Shown here piece by piece: positions 17,584 through 26,321 of a stretch of 50,190 nucleotides of DNA. This stretch comes from Betaproteobacteria bacterium (GTDB taxonomy: Bacteria; Pseudomonadota; Gammaproteobacteria; Burkholderiales; SG8-41). The stretch spans positions 1-50,190 of the forward strand of contig OMIN01000082.1 of NCBI GenBank assembly GCA_900299145.1. Reading direction: 5' to 3'. How positions within the stretch are numbered: the first letter of the stretch is position 1; each line of letters opens with the position of its first letter. A program made the translations under genes and the position numbers. The notes beneath the pieces were generated by a model, which worked only from the letters and a program-made list of their open reading frames with translations, was not told the DNA's origin and did not search any database.

Positions 17584-17613
17584 CAAAAATAGCCAATAAA
17601 AACAGATACTTAT
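17584..17613 (-). repeat. Dispersed AT-rich border motif, copy 4
   Basis: The core at 17595-17613 reads ATAAGTATCTGTTTTTATT on the minus strand. It lies between two minus-strand binding-protein genes, 41 bases after the TctC-like stop, in the same direction as the genes. Confidence 0.9.
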
Positions 17614-17653
17614 GAATTTTCGGCTTTGAACTTAATTGCGCGGTTGACCCAGC

Positions 17654-18652
17654 CTAGTTCAGCATCCCCACGTCCGCCAGCATTGCCTTGGTAGCGGCAT
17701 ACTCGCCTTCCAGGTAGCGCGCGAACTCGCGGCTTTTCATGAAACTTTGCGTGAGATCGCCGTCCTCCAGATGCTTTTTCCATTCGGGTGAATCGGTAAC
17801 CTTCGCCAACGCGTCGTCCCAGAACGCCAATTGCGCGGCGGTCAAGCCCTTCGGGCCGTGAAAGCCGCGCCACGCGGCAATGCCCACGGTGTTAAGCCCC
17901 TGCTCTTTGAACGTTGGCGCATTCGCAAACACCCCACCCATGCGCTGCGCGGCGGCCACCGCCAGCACGCGCATTTGCCCACTTTGCACCAGTTGCAATA
18001 CCGAGCCGGAGGACGACACCATCACATCCACGTGCCCGCCGAGCACCGCGGCAATGGATTCGCCGCTGCCCTTGAACAAAACGGCTTTCATGCGACGTGG
18101 ATCGGCCCCAGCCGCGCGCAGCGCCATCGCCGCGCTCAAATGCGGCTGGCCGCCGCGCGTTGGTAATGCAAACGAGACGGACTCCACGTCCGCTTTGACC
18201 CGCGCCGCCAGATCAGCCATGTTGCGGATGGGCGACTCCTTGCGCACCGCCAGCACGGTGTTTTCGATCATCAGCAGCGCAAGAGGCGTCAAATCGGTAT
18301 GGCGCACCTTGCCGCGGCCTGAAAGCTCGTTGGTGAAAATCACCGGGTTCGACAAAATCAGATAGTGCGCATCGCCCGTGTGCTGCGCCATGAAATTGGC
18401 GGCGAGCGTTTGATTGCCGCCGGTGCGGTTTATCACCACCATCGGGGTTGTCACCAACTTGCGGTCCTGCAGGATTTTTTGCGCGAGCCGTGTGATCTTG
18501 TCGCTGTTGCCGCCGGCCACGGTGCCGACGGTGAAATCGACGGCTTTGTCGGGCCGCCATGCCAGCTGCGCGGCAGCGAGCACGGCAGTCAAGGCCATGT
18601 GCAAACCCAGGCAACAACCCGCGCACCAGCGGCACAGCACCGCGCGCCCCAT
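17654..18652 (-). CDS. TctC-like tripartite tricarboxylate transporter substrate-binding protein
   Basis: About 332 residues. It belongs to the TctC superfamily but to a more divergent branch than the other Bug proteins: WRPDKAVDFTVGTVAGGNSDKITR replaces the YPxRPIR block, and NRTGGNQTLAANF, FKGSGESIAAVLGGHVDVMVSSSG and PTFKEQGLN follow. A hydrophobic signal segment (CCLGLHMALTAVLAAAQ) precedes it. An earlier start at 18715 would overlap the upstream gene by 43 bases. I choose ATG 18652, though no good ribosome site is visible. Its ligand is unknown. Confidence 0.8.
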   Translation of the reverse strand: MGRAVLCRWCAGCCLGLHMALTAVLAAAQLAWRPDKAVDFTVGTVAGGNSDKITRLAQKILQDRKLVTTPMVVINRTGGNQTLAANFMAQHTGDAHYLILSNPVIFTNELSGRGKVRHTDLTPLALLMIENTVLAVRKESPIRNMADLAARVKADVESVSFALPTRGGQPHLSAAMALRAAGADPRRMKAVLFKGSGESIAAVLGGHVDVMVSSSGSVLQLVQSGQMRVLAVAAAQRMGGVFANAPTFKEQGLNTVGIAAWRGFHGPKGLTAAQLAFWDDALAKVTDSPEWKKHLEDGDLTQSFMKSREFARYLEGEYAATKAMLADVGMLN

Positions 18653-18672
18653 GCCGGCTTGCCTGATCACCG

Positions 18673-19656
18673 TTAGTTGGCCGTTAACCCGGCTGCCTTG
18701 ATGACTTTTGCCCATTTCTCGAATTCGGATTTGATGTACGCGCCGAATTCCCCGGGCGAGCTCACGCGCAAATCCAGCCCCTGATTGCTCAGGGCCTGAC
18801 GCACATCCGCAGATTGCAGGGCTTTCACCAGTTCGCCGTGCAGCAAGTCGAGCAACGGTTTAGGCGTTTTCGCCACCGTCACGAACCCGTACCAGTTGTC
18901 GGCTTCGTAGCCGGGCAGGCCGGATTCGGCCACCGTCGGCAATTCGGGAAACACTGCGGAACGCCGCGCGGTAGTCACCGCCAGTGCGCGTATCTTGCCC
19001 GCTTTCACCTGCGGCACGGCCGTGGCGGCGGACGAAAACACCAGCTGCACCTGCCCCGCGATCAAATCCACCATCACCGGCGCGCCGCCTTTGTAGGGCA
19101 CATGCACCGCCTTGCCGCCGATCATGTTCAGATATAACTCGGTTGCCAGATGGCCGGCGTTGCCAGCGCCCGACGAGCCATAAGTCAGCTTGCCGGGATT
19201 ACTCTTGATAAACGCGGTCATGTCCTGCAGGGTTTTCACCGGCACCGACGGATTCACCACCACCAGATTGCCCTGCGAACTGGCGAAAGTCAGCGGCGCA
19301 AAGTCGCGCAGCGGGTTGTAATTCAACCCCTTGTATAGATGCGTATTCACCGCGAGCCCGCCCACCGAACTGCACAGCAGCGTGTAACCATCCGGCGCAG
19401 CCTTGGAAACAATCTCCGATGCCACGCTGCCCGCCGCCCCCGCGCGATTGTCCACAACCACCTGCTGTTTGAAAACCGCACTTAACTTGGGCGCCACAGC
19501 GCGCGATACCAAGTCCAGCCCGCCGCCGGCGGAATTGGCCGCAATAAGGCGTATCGGCCTCGTGGGATATTCCGCGCCAAATGCACCGTGTACGGCCAGT
19601 AAACCAAGCGCTGCGGCCATGCAACGGCTGGTCCCATTGGTTTTCCCGAATACCAT
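18673..19656 (-). CDS. Bug-family (TctC) substrate-binding protein
   Basis: The protein has 327 residues, with signal segment MAAALGLLAVHGAFGA. Family blocks are AEYPTRPIRLIAANSAGGGLD, VVDNRAGAAGSVASE, APDGYTLLCSS, HVPYKGGAPVMVDLIAG, GKIRALAVTTARRS and ELPTVAESGLPGYE. GAGGAG lies 9 bases before the chosen ATG at 19656. It is followed after 20 bases by the TctC-like gene, and it is divergent from the amidohydrolase at 19827. Confidence 0.92.
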   Translation of the reverse strand: MVFGKTNGTSRCMAAALGLLAVHGAFGAEYPTRPIRLIAANSAGGGLDLVSRAVAPKLSAVFKQQVVVDNRAGAAGSVASEIVSKAAPDGYTLLCSSVGGLAVNTHLYKGLNYNPLRDFAPLTFASSQGNLVVVNPSVPVKTLQDMTAFIKSNPGKLTYGSSGAGNAGHLATELYLNMIGGKAVHVPYKGGAPVMVDLIAGQVQLVFSSAATAVPQVKAGKIRALAVTTARRSAVFPELPTVAESGLPGYEADNWYGFVTVAKTPKPLLDLLHGELVKALQSADVRQALSNQGLDLRVSSPGEFGAYIKSEFEKWAKVIKAAGLTAN

Positions 19657-19826
19657 CAGACACTGCTCCTCGATAGTTATGTGCCGCAACAAGCGACTGT
19701 TGACGAAAGAGCGTACACGCGTGCGCCGGGTGGTGCAACTGCTTCGCGCCGCCGGCGGTTCTCATTTCGCGCCGCTCCCCGCATAATGCGCGCTCTGTTC
19801 GCGTTTACGTCACTCAAAGGCCCCTC

Positions 19827-20876
19827 ATGTCCTTGTCCCGAAAAATCGTCAAGGTCAACAACCGGCATAAAGCCCTTTCTGTTGATCTGCACTGCCACAT
19901 TCATACCGATGCCGCTGATGGCATCGCAAAACAGTCACAGACCAATGCCTCGCCCATCGCGCGCTACGGCAACCCGCGCACGGAAGCACAACAAAAGAAA
20001 CTGCATCAGGATTTGCACAAAAAGCTCACCGATGTCGATCAGCGCATTGCCGACATGGACAAAATGGATATTGACGTGCAAGCCATATCCAGTTCACCCC
20101 TGCAGTACTACTACGGTGTCGAGCCGGAACTGGGCCGCAAGATTGCCCGCACCGTCAATGAAAGGCTGGCGGAAGTCACCGCCACTCACCCCAAGCGCTT
20201 TGCGCCGTTGGGGACGCTGCCGATGCAGTCGCCGAAGGATGCGGTGAACGAGTTGGTGTATTGCATGAAGAAGCTCAATTTCAAGGGCATCGAAATCGGC
20301 ACCAATGTCGCCGGCGCAGAAATCGCTGATCCGCAGTACGAAAAAATGTGGGCCAAGGCCGAGGAGCTCGGTGCAGTGGTGTTCCTGCACCCCATCGGCT
20401 TTACATCACCGCAGCGTCTCACCAAACACTTTCTCACCAACGTCATCGGCAACCCGCTCGACACCACGGTGGCGCTGGCGCATATTGTGTTTGGCGGCGT
20501 GCTGGAACGCTACCCGAAACTCAAAATAGTTACCGCCCACGGCGGGGGTTTTCTCGCGCACTACCCCGCACGCATGGATCACGCCTATAACGTGCGGCCC
20601 GAATGTCACGACCATATCAGCCGCCCGCCATCGTATTACATGAAGAAAATCTACTACGACCCCATGGTGTTCGGCGAGCCGCAACTGGATCACCTGGTCA
20701 ATCTCTATGGCGCAGATCACGTGGTCATCGGCACTGACTACCCTTACGACATGGGCTACTACAAGCCGGTGGATTTTGTAGAAAGGGCGAAACATCTTAC
20801 CCGCCAGCAAAAGGATTTAATCATCAGCGGCAATGCCGCGAGGCTGTTGAAACTGTCCAAGTCAATCCGGCTCTAG
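19827..20876 (+). CDS. ACMSD-like metal-dependent amidohydrolase (amidohydrolase 2 family)
   Basis: The protein has 349 residues. The family metal ligands are LHCHIH (near 22), FLHP (near 189), TAHGGG (near 236) and GTDYPYDMG (near 300). These match the alpha-amino-beta-carboxymuconate-semialdehyde decarboxylase group, which decarboxylates or hydrolyses ring-cleavage or aromatic acids with zinc. It has no signal peptide. It begins a plus-strand run with the LigE-like gene (3-base gap) and the GMC oxidoreductase. The exact substrate is unknown. Confidence 0.88.
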   Translation: MSLSRKIVKVNNRHKALSVDLHCHIHTDAADGIAKQSQTNASPIARYGNPRTEAQQKKLHQDLHKKLTDVDQRIADMDKMDIDVQAISSSPLQYYYGVEPELGRKIARTVNERLAEVTATHPKRFAPLGTLPMQSPKDAVNELVYCMKKLNFKGIEIGTNVAGAEIADPQYEKMWAKAEELGAVVFLHPIGFTSPQRLTKHFLTNVIGNPLDTTVALAHIVFGGVLERYPKLKIVTAHGGGFLAHYPARMDHAYNVRPECHDHISRPPSYYMKKIYYDPMVFGEPQLDHLVNLYGADHVVIGTDYPYDMGYYKPVDFVERAKHLTRQQKDLIISGNAARLLKLSKSIRL

Positions 20877-20879
20877 GCC

Positions 20880-21740
20880 ATGAGTATGCCCGGCTCGCGG
20901 TTGATTGCTTTCGTAGTATGTATGTGGCTGGCGGCGTTCGCCGCGGCGCTGCATGCCCAGCGCGCGACACCGATGGAGCCACTGCTCGCGAACGTGGCGC
21001 CAAATGATATCGACCCGAAGCTGTATCTGGTAAGCGAAAAGTACGACGGCGTGCGCGGTCTGTGGGATGGGCAAACGCTACGCACCCGCGCGGGTAACGT
21101 AATTGCCGCCCCCGCGTGGTTTACCGCAAAGCTGCCCAAACAGGCGCTTGATGGCGAACTATGGATCGCGCGTGGACAATTCGAGAAGTTGTCCGGCGCC
21201 GTGCGCAAAGCCACGCCGCAGGACGACGAATGGCGTAAGATCAAGTATCTGGTGTTCGAATTGCCGGGCGCAGCCGGTTCATTCGCCGAGCGTTATGAGC
21301 AAATCAAGCGCATTGTTGCGCAGGCAAATTTTTCCCAGCTGATCGCCATCGAGCAGTTTCGGCTTGCCGACAATGCCGCGCTGAAACGCAAACTCGATGA
21401 AATCGTTCGCGCCGGCGGCGAAGGATTGATGCTGCATCGGGCCGATGCCCCCTATGTCACTGGCCGCAACGATGCACTGCTCAAACTCAAGCCGCTGGAT
21501 GATGCCGAAGCGACGGTGATCGCACACGTGCCGGGCAAAGGCAAGTACCAGGGCAAAATGGGCGCGCTGCAAGTCGAAACCGCAGACGGCAAACGATTTC
21601 AGATCGGCACAGGCTTTAGCGACGCTGTACGCGCCAATCCGCCGCCGGTCGGCGCCTTGGTTACTTACACGCATCGTGGCCTGACCAAGAACGGCTTGCC
21701 TCGATTTGCCAGTTATTTGCGCGTGCGCGATAAATTCTAA
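20880..21740 (+). CDS. LigE-type ATP-dependent DNA ligase with signal peptide
   Basis: The protein has 286 residues. The N-terminus is a hydrophobic signal peptide (LIAFVVCMWLAAFAAALHA). Ligase motifs follow: motif I SEKYDGVRGLWDG with the adenylated lysine near 58, DGELWIARG (III), VFELPG (IIIa-like), GEGLMLHR (IV) and LLKLKPLDD (V). A short C-terminal OB domain completes the minimal Lig E form. Lig E enzymes are periplasmic ligases found in proteobacteria and are proposed to act on extracellular or incoming DNA. The position between catabolic genes gives no functional hint. Confidence 0.92.
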   Translation: MSMPGSRLIAFVVCMWLAAFAAALHAQRATPMEPLLANVAPNDIDPKLYLVSEKYDGVRGLWDGQTLRTRAGNVIAAPAWFTAKLPKQALDGELWIARGQFEKLSGAVRKATPQDDEWRKIKYLVFELPGAAGSFAERYEQIKRIVAQANFSQLIAIEQFRLADNAALKRKLDEIVRAGGEGLMLHRADAPYVTGRNDALLKLKPLDDAEATVIAHVPGKGKYQGKMGALQVETADGKRFQIGTGFSDAVRANPPPVGALVTYTHRGLTKNGLPRFASYLRVRDKF

Positions 21741-21762
21741 CCCCACAATCCAACGGTTTCCC

Positions 21763-23364
21763 GTGTCCAACGCCTACGACTACATCATCATCGGCGCAGG
21801 TTCAGCCGGCTGTGTGCTGGCCAATCGCCTGACCGCTGACCCCAATGTCACCGTGCTGCTGCTCGAAGCCGGTGGCAAGGACAACTGGCACTGGACACAC
21901 ATTCCCGTTGGGTATCTCTACTCCATCGGCAATCCGCGTACTGACTGGTGCTTCAAGACCGAGCCTGAGCCGGGACTCAACGGCCGTGCAATTAATTACC
22001 CGCGCGGCAAGGTGCTGGGCGGAAGTTCGTCGATAAACGCGATGCTTTATCTGCGCGGGCAGGCGCGTGACTACGACGAATGGGCCATGCTTACCGGGGA
22101 CTCCGGCTGGTCGTGGCAAAACGTGTTGCCCACCTTCATGGACATGGAAGACCACTGGAAAGGCGGCGACGAAAAGCACGGCAGCGGTGGTGAGCTGCAT
22201 GTAGATACGCCGCGTGTCGGTTGGGAAATCCTTGATGCGTTTCGCGACGCCGCGGTGGAAAATGGCGTTCCGCGCATCGACGATTTCAATCGTGGCGATA
22301 ACGAAGGTGTCGCGCGCTTTGATGTCACACAGAAAAACGGCATGCGCTGGAGCGGCACGCGCGCGTTTTTGCGCCCGGCCATGGAACGGTCCAATCTCAC
22401 GGTCATCACCAACGCGCTGACGCACAAGCTGCGGCTCGAAGGCCGCACAGTGAAAGGTGTCGACTATTCCCGAGGCCGCAGCATGCAGTACGCCGGGGCG
22501 CGTCGAGAGGTCTTACTCAGCGCGGGCGCCATCGGCAGCCCGCAAATTTTGCAACTTTCCGGGATCGGCCCGGCGAAACTCTTGCGGGGGTTGGGCATTC
22601 CACTGGTGCACGATTTGCCCGTCGGCGAAAATCTGCAGGATCATTTGCAGCTGCGTCTTGCCTTCAAGATTCAGGGTGCGATGACGCTGAATACCCTGCT
22701 CGATTCATGGTGGTACAAGGCCAAGATCGCGCTGGAATACGCGCTTAAACGCACCGGCCCGATGACCATGCCGCCGTCGCAAACGGGCGCGTTTGTGAAA
22801 TCCGACCCTGCGCAGCGCACGGCGAATCTCGAATATCACATCCAGCCGATTTCGCTCGACCGTTTTGGCGAGCCGCCGCACAAGTTTCCCGCGTTCACTG
22901 CCGCCGTCTGCAACTTGCGGCCCACGTCGCGCGGGCACGTCAGTATCAAATCTGCTGATCCGCGCGATCAGCCGGCGATCGCGCCGAATTATTTGTCGAC
23001 CGAAACGGATCGAAAAATTGCCGTTGACGCCATACGCCTCACGCGGCGAATCGTACTGGAAAGCGATGCCCTGAAACAATATTCGCCGGAGGAATTCATG
23101 CCCGGCCCGTCTTTCCAAACCGACGAAGAATTGATTAAAGCCGCCGGCAATATCGGCACCACGATATTTCATCCCGTCGGCACCTGCAAAATGGGCAGTG
23201 CAGGCGATCCATCCGCAGTGGTCGACACCGATTTCAAAGTGCGTGGCATCAGCGGCCTGCGTGTGATCGATGCTTCGATCATGCCGACCATCACCTCAGG
23301 CAACACCAATGCACCGACCTACATGATTGCCGAGCGTGGCGCAGCGGCAATCAAGCGAAAATAA
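21763..23364 (+). CDS. GMC-family FAD oxidoreductase (choline/alcohol dehydrogenase-like)
   Basis: The protein has 533 residues. FAD-binding IIIGAGSAGCVLANRL is at the N-terminus. GMC signature 1 is GKVLGGSSSINAMLYLRG, signature 2 is GAIGSPQILQLSGIGP, and the active-site HPVGTCKMG histidine and NTNAPTYMIAERGA end block are present. It oxidises an alcohol with FAD. The start is GTG at 21763; an upstream ATG reading overlaps the ligase gene. The stop at 23362-23364 is directly followed by motif copy 5. Confidence 0.92.
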   Translation: MSNAYDYIIIGAGSAGCVLANRLTADPNVTVLLLEAGGKDNWHWTHIPVGYLYSIGNPRTDWCFKTEPEPGLNGRAINYPRGKVLGGSSSINAMLYLRGQARDYDEWAMLTGDSGWSWQNVLPTFMDMEDHWKGGDEKHGSGGELHVDTPRVGWEILDAFRDAAVENGVPRIDDFNRGDNEGVARFDVTQKNGMRWSGTRAFLRPAMERSNLTVITNALTHKLRLEGRTVKGVDYSRGRSMQYAGARREVLLSAGAIGSPQILQLSGIGPAKLLRGLGIPLVHDLPVGENLQDHLQLRLAFKIQGAMTLNTLLDSWWYKAKIALEYALKRTGPMTMPPSQTGAFVKSDPAQRTANLEYHIQPISLDRFGEPPHKFPAFTAAVCNLRPTSRGHVSIKSADPRDQPAIAPNYLSTETDRKIAVDAIRLTRRIVLESDALKQYSPEEFMPGPSFQTDEELIKAAGNIGTTIFHPVGTCKMGSAGDPSAVVDTDFKVRGISGLRVIDASIMPTITSGNTNAPTYMIAERGAAAIKRK

Positions 23365-23365
23365 T

Positions 23366-23395
23366 GTAAGTATCTGTTTTAATTAACTTTTATTT
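23366..23395 (+). repeat. Dispersed AT-rich border motif, copy 5
   Basis: The core at 23366-23384 reads GTAAGTATCTGTTTTAATT. It begins one base after the GMC stop codon and fills the 43-base gap to the SDR gene, in the same direction as both. Confidence 0.9.
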
Positions 23396-23407
23396 GAGAC
23401 CGGCAGT

Positions 23408-24172
23408 ATGACTGACACTTTAATCACCCGCCGTACCGCGCTTGTCACCGGCGCCTCCTATGGCATCGGCGCAGCCATCGCTGAAGTTCTCGCGCGAGAC
23501 GGCTTCAACGTTGCTGTAACGGAACTGAAAACCGACGCACTCGCCGATACGCTCGGCAAGATTGCTGCACAAGGCGCGCGCGGCCACGCTGTCGCGCTCG
23601 ATACGCGTTCGCAGGACAGCATCGAGGCCTGCCTGCACGAAGTCGTGCAAACTTTCGGAAAGCTGGATCTGCTGGTCAACAACGCGGGCGTACTGTCGCG
23701 CAAATCTGTCGTCGACATCACACGCGCGGAATGGCAGGCGGTGATGGATGTGAATCTCACTGGTACGTTTTTCATGAGTCAGGCCATGGGCCGCCATCTC
23801 ATCAGTGGCAAACGCAAGGGCGCCATCATCAGTATCGCTTCCACCCACGGCTTTCTCGGCATCGCGAATACGTCGGCCTACGGCATCAGTAAGGCCGGGA
23901 TTTCACACATGACGCGCATGCTCGCCATCGAATGGGCGGAGCACGGGATTCGCGTCAACGCCATCGCCCCGGGCACCACGGAAACGCCATCGCGCAAGGC
24001 CTCGTTCGACGCCGACCCGAAGCGGCGGCAGACGCTGATTGAGCGTATTCCGTTCAAGCGCTTTTGCACCGAGGCCGACGTAGCGGGCGCCGCAAGTTAT
24101 CTCGCCAGCCCGGCGGCCGATTATGTGACCGGGCAAACGCTACTGGTGGATGGCGGCTTGACGTCCTATTGA
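23408..24172 (+). CDS. Short-chain dehydrogenase/reductase
   Basis: This is a 254-residue classical SDR with all core motifs: TGASYGIGAAIAE for NAD(P), NNAG (LLVNNAGVLSRK), the catalytic serine in SIASTHG, YxxxK as YGISK near 158, and TGQTLLVDGG at the C-terminus. It probably oxidises or reduces a hydroxyl/keto compound. It forms a unit with the GMC oxidoreductase upstream, separated only by motif copy 5. The ribosome site is poor. Confidence 0.92.
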   Translation: MTDTLITRRTALVTGASYGIGAAIAEVLARDGFNVAVTELKTDALADTLGKIAAQGARGHAVALDTRSQDSIEACLHEVVQTFGKLDLLVNNAGVLSRKSVVDITRAEWQAVMDVNLTGTFFMSQAMGRHLISGKRKGAIISIASTHGFLGIANTSAYGISKAGISHMTRMLAIEWAEHGIRVNAIAPGTTETPSRKASFDADPKRRQTLIERIPFKRFCTEADVAGAASYLASPAADYVTGQTLLVDGGLTSY

Positions 24173-24187
24173 ACGGGCGGCATCTAT

Positions 24188-25174
24188 CTAATCTGCCTTC
24201 GCACCCGCCGCGCGCACAACCTTCGTCCACTTGGCGATTTCCGCACGCAGGAATTCACCGCACGCTTCTGCGCTGTTGCCCACCGGCTCGGTGCCCAGCG
24301 CGGCGAAGCGATCCTTCACGGCCGGGCTTTGCACGGCCTTGGCGATTTCGCTATTGAGCCGCGTCATGATGTCGCGCGGCACCCCCGCCGGCGCCAGCAT
24401 CATGTACCAGCCGGTGACTTCATAGCCGGGAACGCCGGATTCCGACCCCGTGGGAATTTCCGGCGTTAGCGCAAGCCGCTTTGGCCCGGTGACCGCCAGC
24501 GCGCGCAAGCGGCCGCTTTTGATCGGCCCGATGGCCGCCGTGGTGCTGCTCATCATGAAATCGGTTTCGCCGCTCATCAAGGCGGTCGCAGCTTGCGCAG
24601 CGCTTTTGTAAGGCACGTGAACCAGCGTCGTTCCCGTCATGTATTGCAGCAGCACGCCGCCCAGATGATTCGCGCTGCCGTTGCCCGACGAACCATACGT
24701 CACCCTGCCCGGCCGCACCTTCGCCAGCGCAATCAAATCCTTGACCGTTTTCACCGGCACGCTGGGGTGCGTCGACAGAAAATACTGCCCGGTCGTCAGT
24801 TGCGAAATCGCCGTCAGATCCTTCACCGTGTCGTACGGCAGTTTCGCGTGCAGGCTGGGATTGATGGATATCTCCGGCGAGGCCGTCATCAGCGTGTAGC
24901 CATCCGGCGCGGCTTTCGCCACCACCTCGGTACCGATAATCGTGCCAGCGCCGGGACGGTTTTCAACCACCACGGGCACGCCGATTTGCTCCGACAGTTT
25001 TTGCGACACGATGCGCGCAGTGACATCCGTGCCGCCGCCCGCGCCAATCGCGACAATCATGCGTAATGGGCGCGCGGGGTAGCTTTGCGCCAGGCCATCC
25101 GCCGCATGCGCACCCAACGCGGCAAGCGGCGGCAAAATGTTCAGCAATAGTCGTATGCGCCCTTGGCGTTGCAT
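24188..25174 (-). CDS. Bug-family (TctC) substrate-binding protein
   Basis: The protein has 328 residues. Signal segment then SYPARPLRMIVAIGAGGGTD, VENRPGAGTIIGTE, APDGYTLMTASPE, HVPYKSAAQAATALMSG and PEIPTGSESGVPGYE. Several starts are close together (25189, 25183 and 25174). The last is chosen because GGATG lies about 8 bases upstream. It is convergent with the SDR gene, with a 15-base gap. Motif copy 6 lies about 175 bases upstream. Confidence 0.88.
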   Translation of the reverse strand: MQRQGRIRLLLNILPPLAALGAHAADGLAQSYPARPLRMIVAIGAGGGTDVTARIVSQKLSEQIGVPVVVENRPGAGTIIGTEVVAKAAPDGYTLMTASPEISINPSLHAKLPYDTVKDLTAISQLTTGQYFLSTHPSVPVKTVKDLIALAKVRPGRVTYGSSGNGSANHLGGVLLQYMTGTTLVHVPYKSAAQAATALMSGETDFMMSSTTAAIGPIKSGRLRALAVTGPKRLALTPEIPTGSESGVPGYEVTGWYMMLAPAGVPRDIMTRLNSEIAKAVQSPAVKDRFAALGTEPVGNSAEACGEFLRAEIAKWTKVVRAAGAKAD

Positions 25175-25347
25175 GGCATTCATCCACAAAGTCAGTCCGG
25201 CGGCGGATCATAATCGAGATTGCCCGCAGATCTGGCGGAATGCCAGCATAGTCACCGCGTGCTCCGCCAAATAGGCCTGCGCCGCCAATGCGTGGTACGC
25301 TTGGCGCAACATGCCAGCAACATGATGTGGCCCTCTCCAGCGCAATC

Positions 25348-25377
25348 TTAAATTATTAAATAAAAACAAATACTTAT
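25348..25377 (-). repeat. Dispersed AT-rich border motif, copy 6 (overlaps the yhhQ start codon)
   Basis: The core at 25359-25377 reads ATAAGTATTTGTTTTTATT on the minus strand, and its end forms the AT of the yhhQ start codon (ATG 25376-25378). It lies in a divergent gap, and its orientation is opposite to yhhQ. Confidence 0.9.
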
Positions 25378-26083
25378 GAACAACCCCCGGCAGGAATACC
25401 GCTACTTCAACTTTGTCATGGTGGCGTTCGTCACGGTGTTGATCTGTTCCAATCTGATTGGCCCCGCAAAGATCGCGCAGATTGATTTGCCGATGTGGGG
25501 CCTGCTCACCTTTGGCGCAGGCGTGCTCTTCTTCCCGGTGTCGTATGTGTTCGGCGACATACTCACCGAAGTCTACGGCTACTCGCGCGCACGGCGTGTC
25601 ATCTGGAGCGGCTTTGGTGCACTGGCATTCGCTTCGATCATGGCGAGCATGGTCGTTGCCCTGCCCCCCGCCCCGTTCTGGAAGCATCAAGCCGCATACG
25701 AGGTAGCTTTCGGCTCCACGTGGCGCATCGTGCTGGCATCCATGATCGCTTATTTCTGCGGTGAGTTCGTCAACTCGCTGGTGCTGGCGAAAATGAAAAT
25801 CCTGACGCAGGGCAAACACCTGTGGAGCCGCACCATCGGTTCCACCATCTTCGGTGAGGCCGTCGACTCGGCGCTGTTTTACCCGCTGGCGTTTTACGGC
25901 ACCGGCATCATCCCGGATGAGAAACTGCCGATGGTCATGCTCGCACAGTTCGTACTGAAAGTCAGCGTCGAAGTAATTTTCACGCCGTTTACGTACTGGC
26001 TCGTCAATTGGTTAAAGCGCGCCGAAAATGAGGACTACTACGACCGTCAAACCGATTTCAATCCGTTTCATTTGAAGGATTGA
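25376..26083 (+). CDS. yhhQ: Queuosine precursor transporter, YhhQ family
   Basis: This 235-residue membrane protein takes up preQ0/preQ1 for queuosine modification of tRNA. About six hydrophobic segments and the family block FFPVSYVFGDILTEVYGYSRARR are visible, as is GEFVNSLVLAKMKI. The start ATG overlaps motif copy 6 and has no ribosome site, so its translation start is unusual. A downstream methionine after FNF would remove part of the first membrane segment and is less likely. Confidence 0.92.
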   Translation: MNNPRQEYRYFNFVMVAFVTVLICSNLIGPAKIAQIDLPMWGLLTFGAGVLFFPVSYVFGDILTEVYGYSRARRVIWSGFGALAFASIMASMVVALPPAPFWKHQAAYEVAFGSTWRIVLASMIAYFCGEFVNSLVLAKMKILTQGKHLWSRTIGSTIFGEAVDSALFYPLAFYGTGIIPDEKLPMVMLAQFVLKVSVEVIFTPFTYWLVNWLKRAENEDYYDRQTDFNPFHLKD

Positions 26084-26121
26084 TACGCCACTCAGTTCAG
26101 CGCCGGGCAAATAAGGGAAGA

Positions 26122-26198
26122 TGGTCAGGGAGGTGAGATTCGAACTCACGACCTCCTGCTCCCAAAGCAGGCGCGCTACCAGGCTACGCTACACCCTG
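26122..26198 (-). tRNA. tRNA-Pro(TGG)
   Basis: A 77-base cloverleaf reads on the minus strand with anticodon TGG in the loop TTTGGGA, flanked by a 5-bp stem (CCTGC/GCAGG). The D arm AGCCTGGTA with GCGT/GCGC stem and the T loop TTCGAAT are standard. The 3' end CCA is encoded. The acceptor arm CAGGGTG/CTCCCTG has one U-U mismatch at position 6-67. Confidence 0.95.
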
Positions 26199-26321
26199 AC
26201 GTGTTTGTATTTTAGCCCATTTGCCGCGTTTCAGGCTGCACCGGCCCGCAGAGGTGCCCTATTCCAGTTCGCGTAGACTTGGCAAACTGGACAATACTGA
26301 TCGGCTCAGCCGACCTGATTC

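Noticed and set aside
26122-26198. tRNA-Pro as pseudogene because of the U-U mismatch in the acceptor stem
   Set aside because: All other stems, the loops and the encoded CCA are normal, and one mismatch is tolerated.
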